From positions 1 to 64,000 of the forward strand of contig NZ_AUHH01000013.1 in the NCBI RefSeq assembly GCF_000423085.1: 64,000 nt of DNA, given 5' to 3'. Positions 16,324-24,857 of this stretch are shown piece after piece. The DNA is from Granulicoccus phenolivorans DSM 17626 = NBRC 107789 = JCM 15570. Lineage in GTDB: Bacteria; Actinomycetota; Actinomycetes; Propionibacteriales; Propionibacteriaceae. The notes beneath the pieces are model-generated. The model saw only the letters and a list, made by a program, of their open reading frames with translations, did not search any database and was not told where the DNA came from. How positions within the stretch are numbered: the first letter of the stretch is position 1; each line of letters starts with the position of its first letter. Made by a program: the position numbers and the translations under genes.

Positions 16324-19300
16324 TCAGACCGCGACGGCGCGGTTGATCAGCTCCTTCTGCTGCTCTTCGTGCACGTGGTGCAGACCGACCGCGGGAGCCG
16401 AGGACGCCGGCCGGGTGATCGGGGTCAGCGCGAGCTCCCGATCCGGCAGGTACGCCGCCAACGCCTCCGGCAGGTTCGCGTGGATGAACGGCCACGGACC
16501 CTGGTTCTCCGGCTCGTCCTGCACCCACCGGATGTCGGTGACATGCTCGTAGCCGCGCAGCGCCTCCGCCAGTTCCTCCGCCGGCAGCGGGTAGAGCCGC
16601 TCGAAGGCGAAGATCGCAACCTCGTCGGCGCGACCGTCGGCCTCCAGCCGGTTCACCAGGTCCCAGCGGACCTTGCCGGAGCAAAAGATCAGCGTCTTCA
16701 CCTTCGACTTGTCGGTGATCGAGTCATCGGAGATCAGCGGCCGCCAGTGTCCGGCGGTGAAGTCCTCCGGCATCGAGGTGGCGCGCTTGTTGCGCAGCAT
16801 CGACTTCGGGGTCGCGATGATCAGCGGCCGGTGCCAGTTCACGTACGCGTGGGTGCGCAGCAGGTGGAAATGGCTGGCCGGGGTCGACGGCTGGCAGACC
16901 GCCATCGCGTCCTCGGCGCACAGCTGCAGCCAGCGCTCGATCCGGGCCGAGGAGTGGTCCGGGCCCTGGCCCTCGTAGCCGTGGGGGAGCAGCAGCACGA
17001 TACCGGACTTCTGGCCCCACTTGGCCTGACCCGAGGAGATGAACTCATCGGCGATGGTCTGGGCGCCGTTGACGAAGTCACCGAACTGGGCCTCCCACAG
17101 CACCAGTGCCTCGGGCCGGGCCACGGAGTAGCCGTACTCGAAGCCGAGGGCGGCGTACTCCGACAGGAAGGAGTCGAAGACCTGGAACTGCGCCTGGCCC
17201 TTCTGCATGTTGCGCAGCGGCACCCACGGATCGCCGGTGACCCGGTCGGCCGTGGCGGCGAAGCGCTGGGAGAAGGTGCCGCGGCGGGAATCCTGCCCGC
17301 TGAGGCGGACCGGGCGGCCCTCCAGCAGCAGCGACCCGAGCGCCAGGATCTCCCCGGTGGCCCAGTCGATCGGGCCCTCGAGGATCTGCTTGGCGCGACG
17401 CTCGAGCTGCGGCTTGACCTTGCGGTGCAGGTGGAACCCGTCGGGGGCGTTGATGTGCGCGTCGGAGATGATCTTCATCGCCTCCGGGCTGATCGCGGTC
17501 GGATCCTGGCGGCCCCGCTTCTGCGGGTAGCGCGGAACCCGGACGTAGTCGTCGGGGACCTGGTCGTCGTCACGCACTTCCTTGAACACCTCTTCGAGGC
17601 GGTGCTGGAACTTCCGCATCGCGGCATCGGCGTCGTCGGTGGTGATGTCGCCGCGGCCGATCAGGGCCTCGGTGTACAGCTTGCGGGTCGAGCGCTTCTT
17701 GTCGATCAGGTCGTACATCAGCGGCTGGGTGAAGCTGGGATCGTCACCCTCGTTGTGCCCGCGGCGGCGGTAGCAGACCACGTCGATCACCACGTCCTTG
17801 TTGAATTCCTGGCGGAACTCGAAGGCCAACCGGGCCACCCGGACCACGGCCTCGGGATCGTCCCCGTTCACGTGGAAGATCGGCGCGCCGATCGACTTGG
17901 CCACATCGGTGCAGTACACCGAGGAGCGGCTGAACTCCGGAGAGGTGGTGAAACCGATCTGGTTGTTGACCACCACATGGATGGTGCCACCCACGCGGAA
18001 GCCGCGCAGCTGGGACATCTGCAGCGTCTCGTAGACCACGCCCTGACCGGAGAAGGCCGCGTCGCCGTGCATCAGGATCGGCAGCACGGGGAACTCGTTG
18101 CCCCGGTTGACGATGTCCTCCTTGGCCCGGGCGATGCCCTCCAGGACCGGATTGACCGCTTCCAGGTGGGACGGATTCGCCGCGACCGAGGTCTTGATGG
18201 TGTTGCCCGACAGCGCCTTGAACTCACCCTCGGCGCCGAGGTGGTACTTCACGTCCCCGGAGCCCTGGACCGCGCGCGGGTCGATGTTGCCCTCGAACTC
18301 CCGGAAGATCTGGCCGTAGGACTTGCCGACGATGTTGGCCAGCACGTTCAGCCGGCCGCGGTGCGGCATGCCGATGACGACCTCGTCCATGTCGTCGTTG
18401 GCCGCCATCTCGCACAGCTCGTCCAGCAGCACGATCGCGGACTCGCCGCCCTCCAGGGAGAACCGCTTCTGACCGACGAACTTGGTCTGCAGGAAGGTCT
18501 CGAAGATCTCGGCCTCGTTCAGCTTGTCCAGGATCCGCAGGTGTTCCTCGCGCGGCAGCCGGTCGGCCTTGCGCTCCACCGCCCGCTGCATCCATTCGCG
18601 CTGATCGCGGTCGGGCATGTGCATGTACTCGATGCCGACGGTGCGACAGTAGGAGTCGCGCAGCACGTCGAGGATGTCGCGCAGGCGCATGAACGGCTGC
18701 GGGCCGCCGAAGGAGCCGGTGGCGAAGGGGCGGTCCAGGTCCCACAGGGTCAACCCGTGGGTCTGCACGTCGAGATCCTCGTGGCTGCGCTGCACGTACT
18801 CCAGCGGATCGATGTCGGCCATGAAGTGGCCGGAGGTCCGGTAGGCGTTGATCAGCTCGAACACCCGGGCCTGCTTGCCGACCTGGGCCTCGTGGTCGAT
18901 CGAGGAGTCCACCGCCCAGCGCGAGGGGGCGTACGGGATGCGCAGGGCCCGGAAGATCTCGTCGTAGAAGCCGTCCTCACCGATCAGCAGCTGGTGCAGC
19001 TTGCGCAGGAACTCCCCGGACTGGGCGCCCTGGATCACCCGGTGGTCGTAGGTGGAGGTGAAAGTCATCACCTTCGACACCCCCAGATCGACCAGCCGCT
19101 CGCGGTCCACGCCCTGGTACTCCGGTGGGTAGTCGATGCTGCCGATCCCGATGATCGTGCCCTGACCGTTCATCAGGCGGGGGATCGAATGCTGCGTACC
19201 CAGACCGCCCGGATTGGTCAGGGTGATGGTGGTGCCCTGGAAGTCGGACACCTGCAGCTTGTTGTCCCGCGCCTTCTCGACGATCTCCTCGTAGGCGGCC

Positions 19301-20124
19301 CAGAACTGGGTGAAGTTCAGATCCTCCGCGCCCTTGACCGAGGGGACCACCAGCTGGCGGGTGCCGTCGGCCTTCTGAAGGTCGACCGCCAACCCGAAGC
19401 CGATCGAGGACGGCTCGACCAGGTTCGGCTTGCCGTCGATCTCCTCGAAGGAGTTGTTCATCGCCGGGATCGCCTTGAGCGCCTGCACCATGGCGTACCC
19501 GATGATGTGGGTGAAGGAGACCTTGCCACCGCGGGTCCGACGCAGGTGCTCGTTGATCGCGGTGCGATTCTCGATCACCAACTGCATCGGGACGGTGCGG
19601 ACGCTGGTGGCGACCGGAATGGTCAGCGACCCGTCCATGTTCTTCGCCGTACGCCCGGGCGCACCACGCATCACGGTCTTCTTGGCCGCACCCTTGTCGC
19701 TGACCGGGCGTACGGTCGGGTTCGGCGGGTCGGCGGGCAGACCACCGGGGTTGCCCGACCTGGCCGGACGCGCGTCCCGGACGATGTTCGGCTTCTCCAC
19801 GGTGGCCCGGGGGGCGCCGGCCGAGGGGGTCGGCGCGGCGGGCTGGTGGCCGTTGGGCTGCTCGCCCCGGGGCTGGCCGGTGGGGGCCGCGGCCGGAGTC
19901 GCCGGCTTGGTGGCGGTGGCAGCCGGAGTGGTCGGCTGGTTCGAGCGGGCGACTGCCGTGGCCGAGCCGGTCGCCGCAGGGGCGGTCAGACCGTGGTCGC
20001 GGAAGTACTGAACCCAACTCGCATCCACCGACGTGGGATCAGCCTGGTACTGCTCGAACATTTCTTCGGCGAGCCAGTCATTGGCGCCGAAGCTGGGCTG
20101 GTTTTGGTCGGGCGCGGGGGCCAC
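16324..20124 (-). CDS. kgd: Multifunctional 2-oxoglutarate dehydrogenase E1/E2-like protein Kgd
   Basis: A 1266-residue actinobacterial fusion. Residues 1-40 form the helical tail (NDWLAEEMFEQYQADP), then a Pro/Ala-rich linker to about 120, an E2o succinyltransferase-like domain (TFTSTYDHRVIQGA near 360), and the thiamine-dependent E1o domain (GMPHRGRLNVLAN, GDAAFSGQGVVYETLQ, VVVNNQIGFTTSP). No lipoyl domain is present, as in other actinobacteria where the lipoyl carrier is AceF. It converts 2-oxoglutarate to succinyl-CoA and can form succinic semialdehyde or 2-hydroxy-3-oxoadipate. The GTG at 20124 is chosen because it follows GGAAGAAGG and gives the family N-terminus. Upstream in-frame codons run into the promoter region. 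Confidence 0.95.
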   Translation of the reverse strand: MAPAPDQNQPSFGANDWLAEEMFEQYQADPTSVDASWVQYFRDHGLTAPAATGSATAVARSNQPTTPAATATKPATPAAAPTGQPRGEQPNGHQPAAPTPSAGAPRATVEKPNIVRDARPARSGNPGGLPADPPNPTVRPVSDKGAAKKTVMRGAPGRTAKNMDGSLTIPVATSVRTVPMQLVIENRTAINEHLRRTRGGKVSFTHIIGYAMVQALKAIPAMNNSFEEIDGKPNLVEPSSIGFGLAVDLQKADGTRQLVVPSVKGAEDLNFTQFWAAYEEIVEKARDNKLQVSDFQGTTITLTNPGGLGTQHSIPRLMNGQGTIIGIGSIDYPPEYQGVDRERLVDLGVSKVMTFTSTYDHRVIQGAQSGEFLRKLHQLLIGEDGFYDEIFRALRIPYAPSRWAVDSSIDHEAQVGKQARVFELINAYRTSGHFMADIDPLEYVQRSHEDLDVQTHGLTLWDLDRPFATGSFGGPQPFMRLRDILDVLRDSYCRTVGIEYMHMPDRDQREWMQRAVERKADRLPREEHLRILDKLNEAEIFETFLQTKFVGQKRFSLEGGESAIVLLDELCEMAANDDMDEVVIGMPHRGRLNVLANIVGKSYGQIFREFEGNIDPRAVQGSGDVKYHLGAEGEFKALSGNTIKTSVAANPSHLEAVNPVLEGIARAKEDIVNRGNEFPVLPILMHGDAAFSGQGVVYETLQMSQLRGFRVGGTIHVVVNNQIGFTTSPEFSRSSVYCTDVAKSIGAPIFHVNGDDPEAVVRVARLAFEFRQEFNKDVVIDVVCYRRRGHNEGDDPSFTQPLMYDLIDKKRSTRKLYTEALIGRGDITTDDADAAMRKFQHRLEEVFKEVRDDDQVPDDYVRVPRYPQKRGRQDPTAISPEAMKIISDAHINAPDGFHLHRKVKPQLERRAKQILEGPIDWATGEILALGSLLLEGRPVRLSGQDSRRGTFSQRFAATADRVTGDPWVPLRNMQKGQAQFQVFDSFLSEYAALGFEYGYSVARPEALVLWEAQFGDFVNGAQTIADEFISSGQAKWGQKSGIVLLLPHGYEGQGPDHSSARIERWLQLCAEDAMAVCQPSTPASHFHLLRTHAYVNWHRPLIIATPKSMLRNKRATSMPEDFTAGHWRPLISDDSITDKSKVKTLIFCSGKVRWDLVNRLEADGRADEVAIFAFERLYPLPAEELAEALRGYEHVTDIRWVQDEPENQGPWPFIHANLPEALAAYLPDRELALTPITRPASSAPAVGLHHVHEEQQKELINRAVAV

Positions 20125-20183
20125 AATCGCCTTCTTCCGGGTTGACGAACGATGTGCGGCAGGTTGTGAAACTGCTCGCGTCG

Positions 20184-20189
20184 AGCCTA
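20184..20189 (-). promoter_or_regulatory. Candidate -10 of kgd
   Basis: TAGGCT on the minus strand would give a leader of roughly 55 nt carrying the GGAAGAAGG ribosome site. No strong -35 is visible. Confidence 0.35.
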
Positions 20190-20309
20190 CCCAAAGAATT
20201 TCGCGTCCGGCATGGCGTACACCCTGATGGAACGAAGTGGGACACCCGTGGTCGGGCCGCATTTGCCCGGTGTTCGCCAGCAGCGAAACGGAGCCATAAC
20301 TCAGAGATG

Positions 20310-20360
20310 AGAAAACAATAAGGCCCGGCACTCGGGCCCGCCACAAATGTGGTCGGGCCC
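20310..20360 (-). terminator. Terminator of the tRNA-Arg gene
   Basis: On the minus strand a hairpin of GGGCCCG and CGGGCCC (20334-20360), with an inner CCACA/TGTGG stem, is followed after a short gap by TTATTGTTTT. Confidence 0.7.
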
Positions 20361-20374
20361 GGTGGCCCCAAGGG

Positions 20375-20446
20375 CGCCCCCGCGAGGATTCGAACCTCGG
20401 CTCCCGCCTCCGGAGGGCGGTGCTCTATCCCCTGAGCTACGGGGGC
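20375..20446 (-). tRNA. tRNA-Arg (anticodon CCG)
   Basis: A 72-nt cloverleaf: acceptor GCCCCCG with CGGGGGC, D-arm GCTC/GAGC, anticodon stem CCGCC/GGCGG around loop CTCCGGA (anticodon CCG), and T-arm CGAGG-TTCGAAT-CCTCG. The discriminator base is G and the CCA end is not encoded. It reads CGG codons, frequent in this GC-rich genome, and stands alone upstream of lysA. Confidence 0.96.
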
Positions 20447-20567
20447 CTGGCTGCAGTTCAGCGGTTTTCCTTGCTGTCTCGCGGCCGTCGTACACACTAA
20501 CAGGTTCATTGCCCTGTTGGCGAACCGAGGTGCTCCCGGCGCGTCGGATCTGGCAAAGTCTATGGCT

Positions 20568-21968
20568 ATGACGCACATGCATGTGGCCGGCTCGATCCAC
20601 GCCGACGCCGTGACCCCCGCCCCCAAGTGGCTGCGCGAACCGGACGATGTGAATGCCCTGATGCCGGGGCTGTGGAGCCAAACGGTCGAACGCGGCGCCG
20701 ACGGGGCGCTGCGGGTCGGTGGGGTGGATGTGCGCACCATCGCCGCGGAGGTCGGCACGCCGGCCTACATCATGGACGAGGTCGATTTCCGGGCCCGGGC
20801 CCGGGCGTACGCCACGGCCTTCGCCGGCTGGGAGGTCTACTACGCGGCCAAGTCGTTCTGTTCGATCGCCGCCTGCCGCTGGGCCGCCGAGGAGGGCCTC
20901 GGGGTGGACGTGTGCAGTGGTGGCGAACTCACCGTCGCGCTGCGCGCCGGGGTGAACCCCGCCACCATCGGCCTGCACGGCAACAACAAGACGATCGAGG
21001 AACTCGAACTGGCGATCACCGCCGGGGTCGGCCGGATCGTGATCGACTCCTTCATCGAGATCGATCGGATCATCGAGCTGGCCCGGACCCATGGGCGCAC
21101 CGTGCCGGTGATGGTCCGGGTGACCGCCGGGGTGGAGGCGCACACCCATGAGTACATCGCCACCGCCCACGAGGACCAGAAGTTCGGCCTGTCGATCGCG
21201 ACCGGGGAGGCGCTGATCGCGCTGGAGCGCTGCCAGGCCGCCCCGGAACTGGACCTGCGGGGGATCCACTCCCACATCGGTTCGCAGATCTTCGACACCG
21301 CCGGCTTCGAGGTGGCCGTACGCCGGACCCTCGGGCTGCATGCCGAGCTCGCCCGCGCCACCGGGCAACAGATGCCGGAACTGGACCTCGGCGGCGGCTT
21401 CGGCATCCGCTACACCGCCCAGGATCAGCCGATCCCGCCGGCGGAGCTGGCCGCCCAGCTCAACGAGATCGTCGACCACGAGTGCCGGGCGCTGGAGATC
21501 ACCCGGCCCGGACTGTCGATCGAACCGGGTCGCTCGATCAGCGGCCCGGCCGGGATGGCGCTGTATGAGGTCGGCACGGTCAAGGACGTCACCCTGGACG
21601 GGGGAGCGCACCGCTGCTACATCTCCGTGGACGGCGGGATGAGCGACAACATCCGGCCCGCGCTGTACGGGGCGGAGTACTCCGCCACCCTGGCCGATCG
21701 GCGGTCGGCCGGGCTGCCGCGGCTGTCCCGGGTGGTGGGCAAGCACTGCGAGTCCGGCGACATCCTGGTCCGCGATGAGTTCCTGCCCGATGACGTCACC
21801 CCCGGGGACCTGATCGCGGTGCCGGCCTCGGGGGCGTACTCGCGGGCGATGGCGAACAACTACAACCATGCGCTGCGGCCCCCGGTGATCGCGGTCGCCG
21901 ACGGGAAGTGGCGCACGCTGATCCGGCGGGAGACCCTCGAGGACCTGCTCGGGCTCGACCAGGGGTAG
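20568..21968 (+). CDS. lysA: Diaminopimelate decarboxylase
   Basis: A 466-residue PLP enzyme that makes lysine from meso-diaminopimelate. The PLP lysine lies in VYYAAKSF, the phosphate-binding glycines in LDLGGGFGIRY, and further conserved segments are GIHSHIGSQIFD, EPGRSISGPAG and HCESGDILVRDE. The start at 20568 gives MTHMHVAGSIHAD as in relatives; an ATG 6 nt earlier is equally possible. A degenerate -10 (CAAAGT, 20554-20559) lies 8 nt before it. It begins the lysA-hom-thrB aspartate-family block. Confidence 0.94.
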   Translation: MTHMHVAGSIHADAVTPAPKWLREPDDVNALMPGLWSQTVERGADGALRVGGVDVRTIAAEVGTPAYIMDEVDFRARARAYATAFAGWEVYYAAKSFCSIAACRWAAEEGLGVDVCSGGELTVALRAGVNPATIGLHGNNKTIEELELAITAGVGRIVIDSFIEIDRIIELARTHGRTVPVMVRVTAGVEAHTHEYIATAHEDQKFGLSIATGEALIALERCQAAPELDLRGIHSHIGSQIFDTAGFEVAVRRTLGLHAELARATGQQMPELDLGGGFGIRYTAQDQPIPPAELAAQLNEIVDHECRALEITRPGLSIEPGRSISGPAGMALYEVGTVKDVTLDGGAHRCYISVDGGMSDNIRPALYGAEYSATLADRRSAGLPRLSRVVGKHCESGDILVRDEFLPDDVTPGDLIAVPASGAYSRAMANNYNHALRPPVIAVADGKWRTLIRRETLEDLLGLDQG

Positions 21969-22009
21969 TCCCGGCGCCACGGTGTTCGGGGGCCGCGGCC
22001 CCGATCCCC

Positions 22010-22015
22010 TAGGAT
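22010..22015 (+). promoter_or_regulatory. Candidate -10 of hom
   Basis: TAGGAT lies in the gap after lysA and would give a leader of about 85 nt before the hom start. hom could equally be read through from lysA. Confidence 0.35.
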
Positions 22016-22107
22016 GGGGCGGCGGGGTGCCCGCGTCCCTCCGGCGTGAGTTCCCGGCGCGCACGTCCCGCACCGATCAGCCAGTCCCACAGATGAGGTT
22101 CCGCTCC

Positions 22108-23442
22108 ATGACCATGTCCCCCAATCCTGCTGGTCAGCGACGCGCGTCCGGGGACCGGACCCCGGTCCGGGTGGCCCAGCTCGGCTGCGGAGTCGTCGGC
22201 GGCGCGGTGGCGCGCCTGCTGGTCGCCCGCGGGGACGAGCTGTCCGCCCGGGTGGGAGCCCCGCTGGACCTGGTCGGGATCGCGGTGCGCCGTCCGGACG
22301 TGGTGCGGGAGGGGATCGATCCTGCCTTGTTCACCACCGACGCCCCCGCGCTGGTGGCCCGCGACGATGTGGACATCGTGGTCGAGGTGATCGGCGGGAT
22401 CGAACCGGCCCGGACGCTGATCCTGGCCGCCCTGGAATCGGGCAAATCGGTGGTCACCGCCAACAAGGCCCTGCTCGCCGAGGACGGCGCCACGCTGTAC
22501 GCCGCAGCGGAGGCGAACAATGTCGACCTCTACTACGAGGCGGCGGTGGCGGGGGCGATCCCGATCGTTCGGCCGCTGCGGGAATCGCTGGTCGGCGACG
22601 AGATCAACGCGGTGATCGGCATCGTGAACGGCACCACCAACTTCATCCTGGACAAGATGCACGCGGAGAAGTCCGGGTTCGACGACGTCCTCGCCGAGGC
22701 CCAGGCCCTGGGGTACGCAGAGGCGGACCCGACCGCGGACGTGGAGGGCTTCGATGCCGCGGCCAAGGCGGCGATCCTGGCCGGGCTGGCCTTCCACACC
22801 GACGTTGCCGCCCTGGATGTCTACCGCGAGGGCATCACCGAGGTGACCAGCTCCGACATCGCCGCGGCCGAGGAGATGGGCCATGTGGTGAAACTGCTGG
22901 CGATCTGCCGGTTGGCCGGCGACCGGGTCTCGGCCCGGGTGCATCCGGCGATGATTCCGGCCGAGCATCCGCTGGCGACCGTCGGCGGCGCCTTCAATGC
23001 CGTTTTCGTCGAATCGGCCAGCGCCGGGGAGCTGATGTTCTACGGGCCCGGCGCCGGGGGCGAACCGACCGCGGCGGCGGTCCTGGGGGATCTGGTCACC
23101 GTCGCCCGGCACCGGATCGCCGGGTCGACCGGGCCGAAACGGACCACCCATTCCAACCGGCAGGCGATCGCGATCGGCGACATCGAGACCCGGTACTTCA
23201 TCAATGTCGAGGTCAACGACCGGCCCGGCGTACTGGCCGCGCTGGCGACCCGGTTCGCCGAACACGGCGTCTCGGTGCAGACGCTGCGCCAGGTCTCCTC
23301 GATCTCCAACCGGCCCGATACCGCCCGCCTGGTCGTGGTGACCCACCGCGCCAAGGAATCGGCCCTGGCCGCGACGGTGGCGGCGATCAAGGAACTGCCC
23401 GACGTGCATGAGGTGCTCAGCTTCATGCGGGTCGAAGCCTGA
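22108..23442 (+). CDS. hom: Homoserine dehydrogenase with ACT domain
   Basis: A 444-residue enzyme that reduces aspartate semialdehyde to homoserine. Rossmann motif LGCGVVGGAVARLL is near the N-terminus; GIVNGTTNFILDKM and EADPTADVEGFDAAAKAAILA match the catalytic domain; a C-terminal ACT domain (YFINVEVNDRPGVLAALA) should sense threonine. The ATG at 22108 is preferred because GAGG lies 8 nt upstream; an upstream ATG at 22093 and one at 22114 are alternatives. The stop overlaps thrB as TGATG. Confidence 0.94.
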   Translation: MTMSPNPAGQRRASGDRTPVRVAQLGCGVVGGAVARLLVARGDELSARVGAPLDLVGIAVRRPDVVREGIDPALFTTDAPALVARDDVDIVVEVIGGIEPARTLILAALESGKSVVTANKALLAEDGATLYAAAEANNVDLYYEAAVAGAIPIVRPLRESLVGDEINAVIGIVNGTTNFILDKMHAEKSGFDDVLAEAQALGYAEADPTADVEGFDAAAKAAILAGLAFHTDVAALDVYREGITEVTSSDIAAAEEMGHVVKLLAICRLAGDRVSARVHPAMIPAEHPLATVGGAFNAVFVESASAGELMFYGPGAGGEPTAAAVLGDLVTVARHRIAGSTGPKRTTHSNRQAIAIGDIETRYFINVEVNDRPGVLAALATRFAEHGVSVQTLRQVSSISNRPDTARLVVVTHRAKESALAATVAAIKELPDVHEVLSFMRVEA

Positions 23443-24404
23443 TGGTCGGCCTGGCCGGGCTGCGGTCCGGACGCCCCGGCGGGGTGCCGGTGCCGGTCGG
23501 GACCAGGGTCCGGGTCCGGGTCCCGGCGACCAGTGCCAACCTGGGCCCCGGCTTCGACGCGCTCGGGCTGGCCCTGGACTGGGTCGACGAGCTCGAGTTC
23601 GAGGTGATCGAGGACGGGGTGCGGGTCGAGGTGACCGGCGAGGGTGCCGACAGTCTGCCCCGTGACGAGTCGCACCTGATCGTGTCCACCCTGCGCAACG
23701 GGCTGGCCGCGCTGCACGCCGAGGCGCCGGGGCTGGTGCTGCGGGCGCACAACACCATCCCGCACAGTCGTGGCCTGGGCTCCTCGGCCGCCGCGATCGT
23801 GGCCGGGCTGGCCGGCGCGTGGGCCCTGGCCCGGCGGGACGAATCCGCCGCTGGGCGGGTAGGGGACCGGCGGGGGCTGGACCGGCAGTGGCTGCTGGAA
23901 CAGGCCACCGCGATCGAGGGGCATGCCGACAACGTGGCCGCCGCGGTGCTCGGGGGGTTCGTGATCAGTTGGACCGTTCCCGGGGTCCGCGCCGTCACCG
24001 CCCGGGTGGATCCGGGCGTACGGGCGATGGCGTACGTCCCGGCGCGGCCGGTCTCGACGCGCTCGGCGCGCGGGGCGCTGCCGAAGCTGGTCCCGCACGC
24101 TGAGGCGGCGCTCAACTCCGGGCGCGCCGCGCTGTTGGTGCACGCCCTGGCCGCGGCGCCGGAGCTGTTGCTGCCGGCCACCCAGGAATGGTTGCACCAG
24201 GGGTATCGGGCGGACCTGATGCCGGAGTCCACCGAGTTGATCGGCCGGTTGCGGGCCGCCGGGCATGCCGCGGTGGTCAGCGGCGCCGGTCCCACCGTGC
24301 TGGTGCTGGGGACCGAGGCCGAGATCGCCGCCCTCGAGCCGGAGCCGGGCTTCCGGGAGTACCGGTTGCGGCCCGGCGCCGGGGTGTCCCTGGTGCGCGA
24401 CTGA
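23442..24404 (+). CDS. thrB: Homoserine kinase
   Basis: A 320-residue GHMP kinase that phosphorylates homoserine. It shows VPATSANLGPGFDALGLAL at the N-terminus, the ATP-binding PHSRGLGSSAAAIVAGLAG, and VVSGAGPTVLVLG near the C-terminus. It directly follows hom by TGATG overlap. In most actinobacteria thrC lies between hom and thrB; here it is missing, so threonine synthase must be elsewhere. Confidence 0.94.
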   Translation: MVGLAGLRSGRPGGVPVPVGTRVRVRVPATSANLGPGFDALGLALDWVDELEFEVIEDGVRVEVTGEGADSLPRDESHLIVSTLRNGLAALHAEAPGLVLRAHNTIPHSRGLGSSAAAIVAGLAGAWALARRDESAAGRVGDRRGLDRQWLLEQATAIEGHADNVAAAVLGGFVISWTVPGVRAVTARVDPGVRAMAYVPARPVSTRSARGALPKLVPHAEAALNSGRAALLVHALAAAPELLLPATQEWLHQGYRADLMPESTELIGRLRAAGHAAVVSGAGPTVLVLGTEAEIAALEPEPGFREYRLRPGAGVSLVRD

Positions 24405-24410
24405 GCGCCG

Positions 24411-24500
24411 CTCGCCGCACCCAGCGTCACCTTCGGTAACCGAACGTCCCGGCGCACCGAAGCTGCCTGCCCAAAGGTGACGCTGCCCGACCGAACCGAA
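24411..24500 (-). repeat. Dispersed intergenic repeat, copy 2 (inverted)
   Basis: The reverse complement matches 200-290. It contains a perfect 12-bp inverted repeat, cagcgtcacctt (24422-24433) with aaggtgacgctg (24474-24485), and an inner ttcggtaaccgaa palindrome. Its position right after the thrB stop means it could also form an RNA hairpin at the end of that transcript. Confidence 0.7.
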
Positions 24501-24589
24501 GCCCGATCCTGCCGACGGATCCGGGCACCCCGCGCGGGCATTCGGGAAGAGTCGCCGCGTCGATTTGCGCGTTTGTGGGACGGGGTTGG

Positions 24590-24595
24590 TATGGT
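24590..24595 (+). promoter_or_regulatory. Candidate -10 of rho
   Basis: TATGGT is preceded by TTGCGC at 24565-24570 with a 19-bp spacer. It would give a leader of about 255 nt. Confidence 0.4.
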
Positions 24596-24857
24596 GGTTG
24601 GTGCGTGGAGTTCTTCCCGCCCACCGACCAACTGTGGTCAGGCCTCGTTGCAGACAAGCACCGCTGTTTCCTGCAAACATCGCTGCTCACCTGCTCGGTT
24701 CCCAGCAAAGATCATTCCGTCGATTCGAGAACCGACCCGAATGATCCGAGTACCTCCGAGGATGCGCTCGTGCTGAGTCGCCGGTACCGGGGTTCCGAGC
24801 AGCCGCGCCGGGGCGCTGCCACGCACTCTCGAACAACGGTCCCCCGAAAGGACACAC

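Larger units (their letters stand above)
24405..24857. other. Gene-free region between thrB and rho
   Basis: This 453-bp gap holds an inverted dispersed-repeat copy just after thrB, a candidate promoter near 24590 and a long leader (about 255 nt) for rho with no coding potential that I can support. Long leaders are common for rho, which is often autoregulated. Confidence 0.6.

Noticed and set aside
16369-20145. 1258-codon plus-strand open frame
   Set aside because: It lies antisense to kgd; its composition is that of a GC-rich shadow frame and it has no recognisable domain, while kgd is unmistakable.
20447-20567. Lysine riboswitch or T-box before lysA
   Set aside because: The 121-bp gap shows no matching structure or conserved elements.
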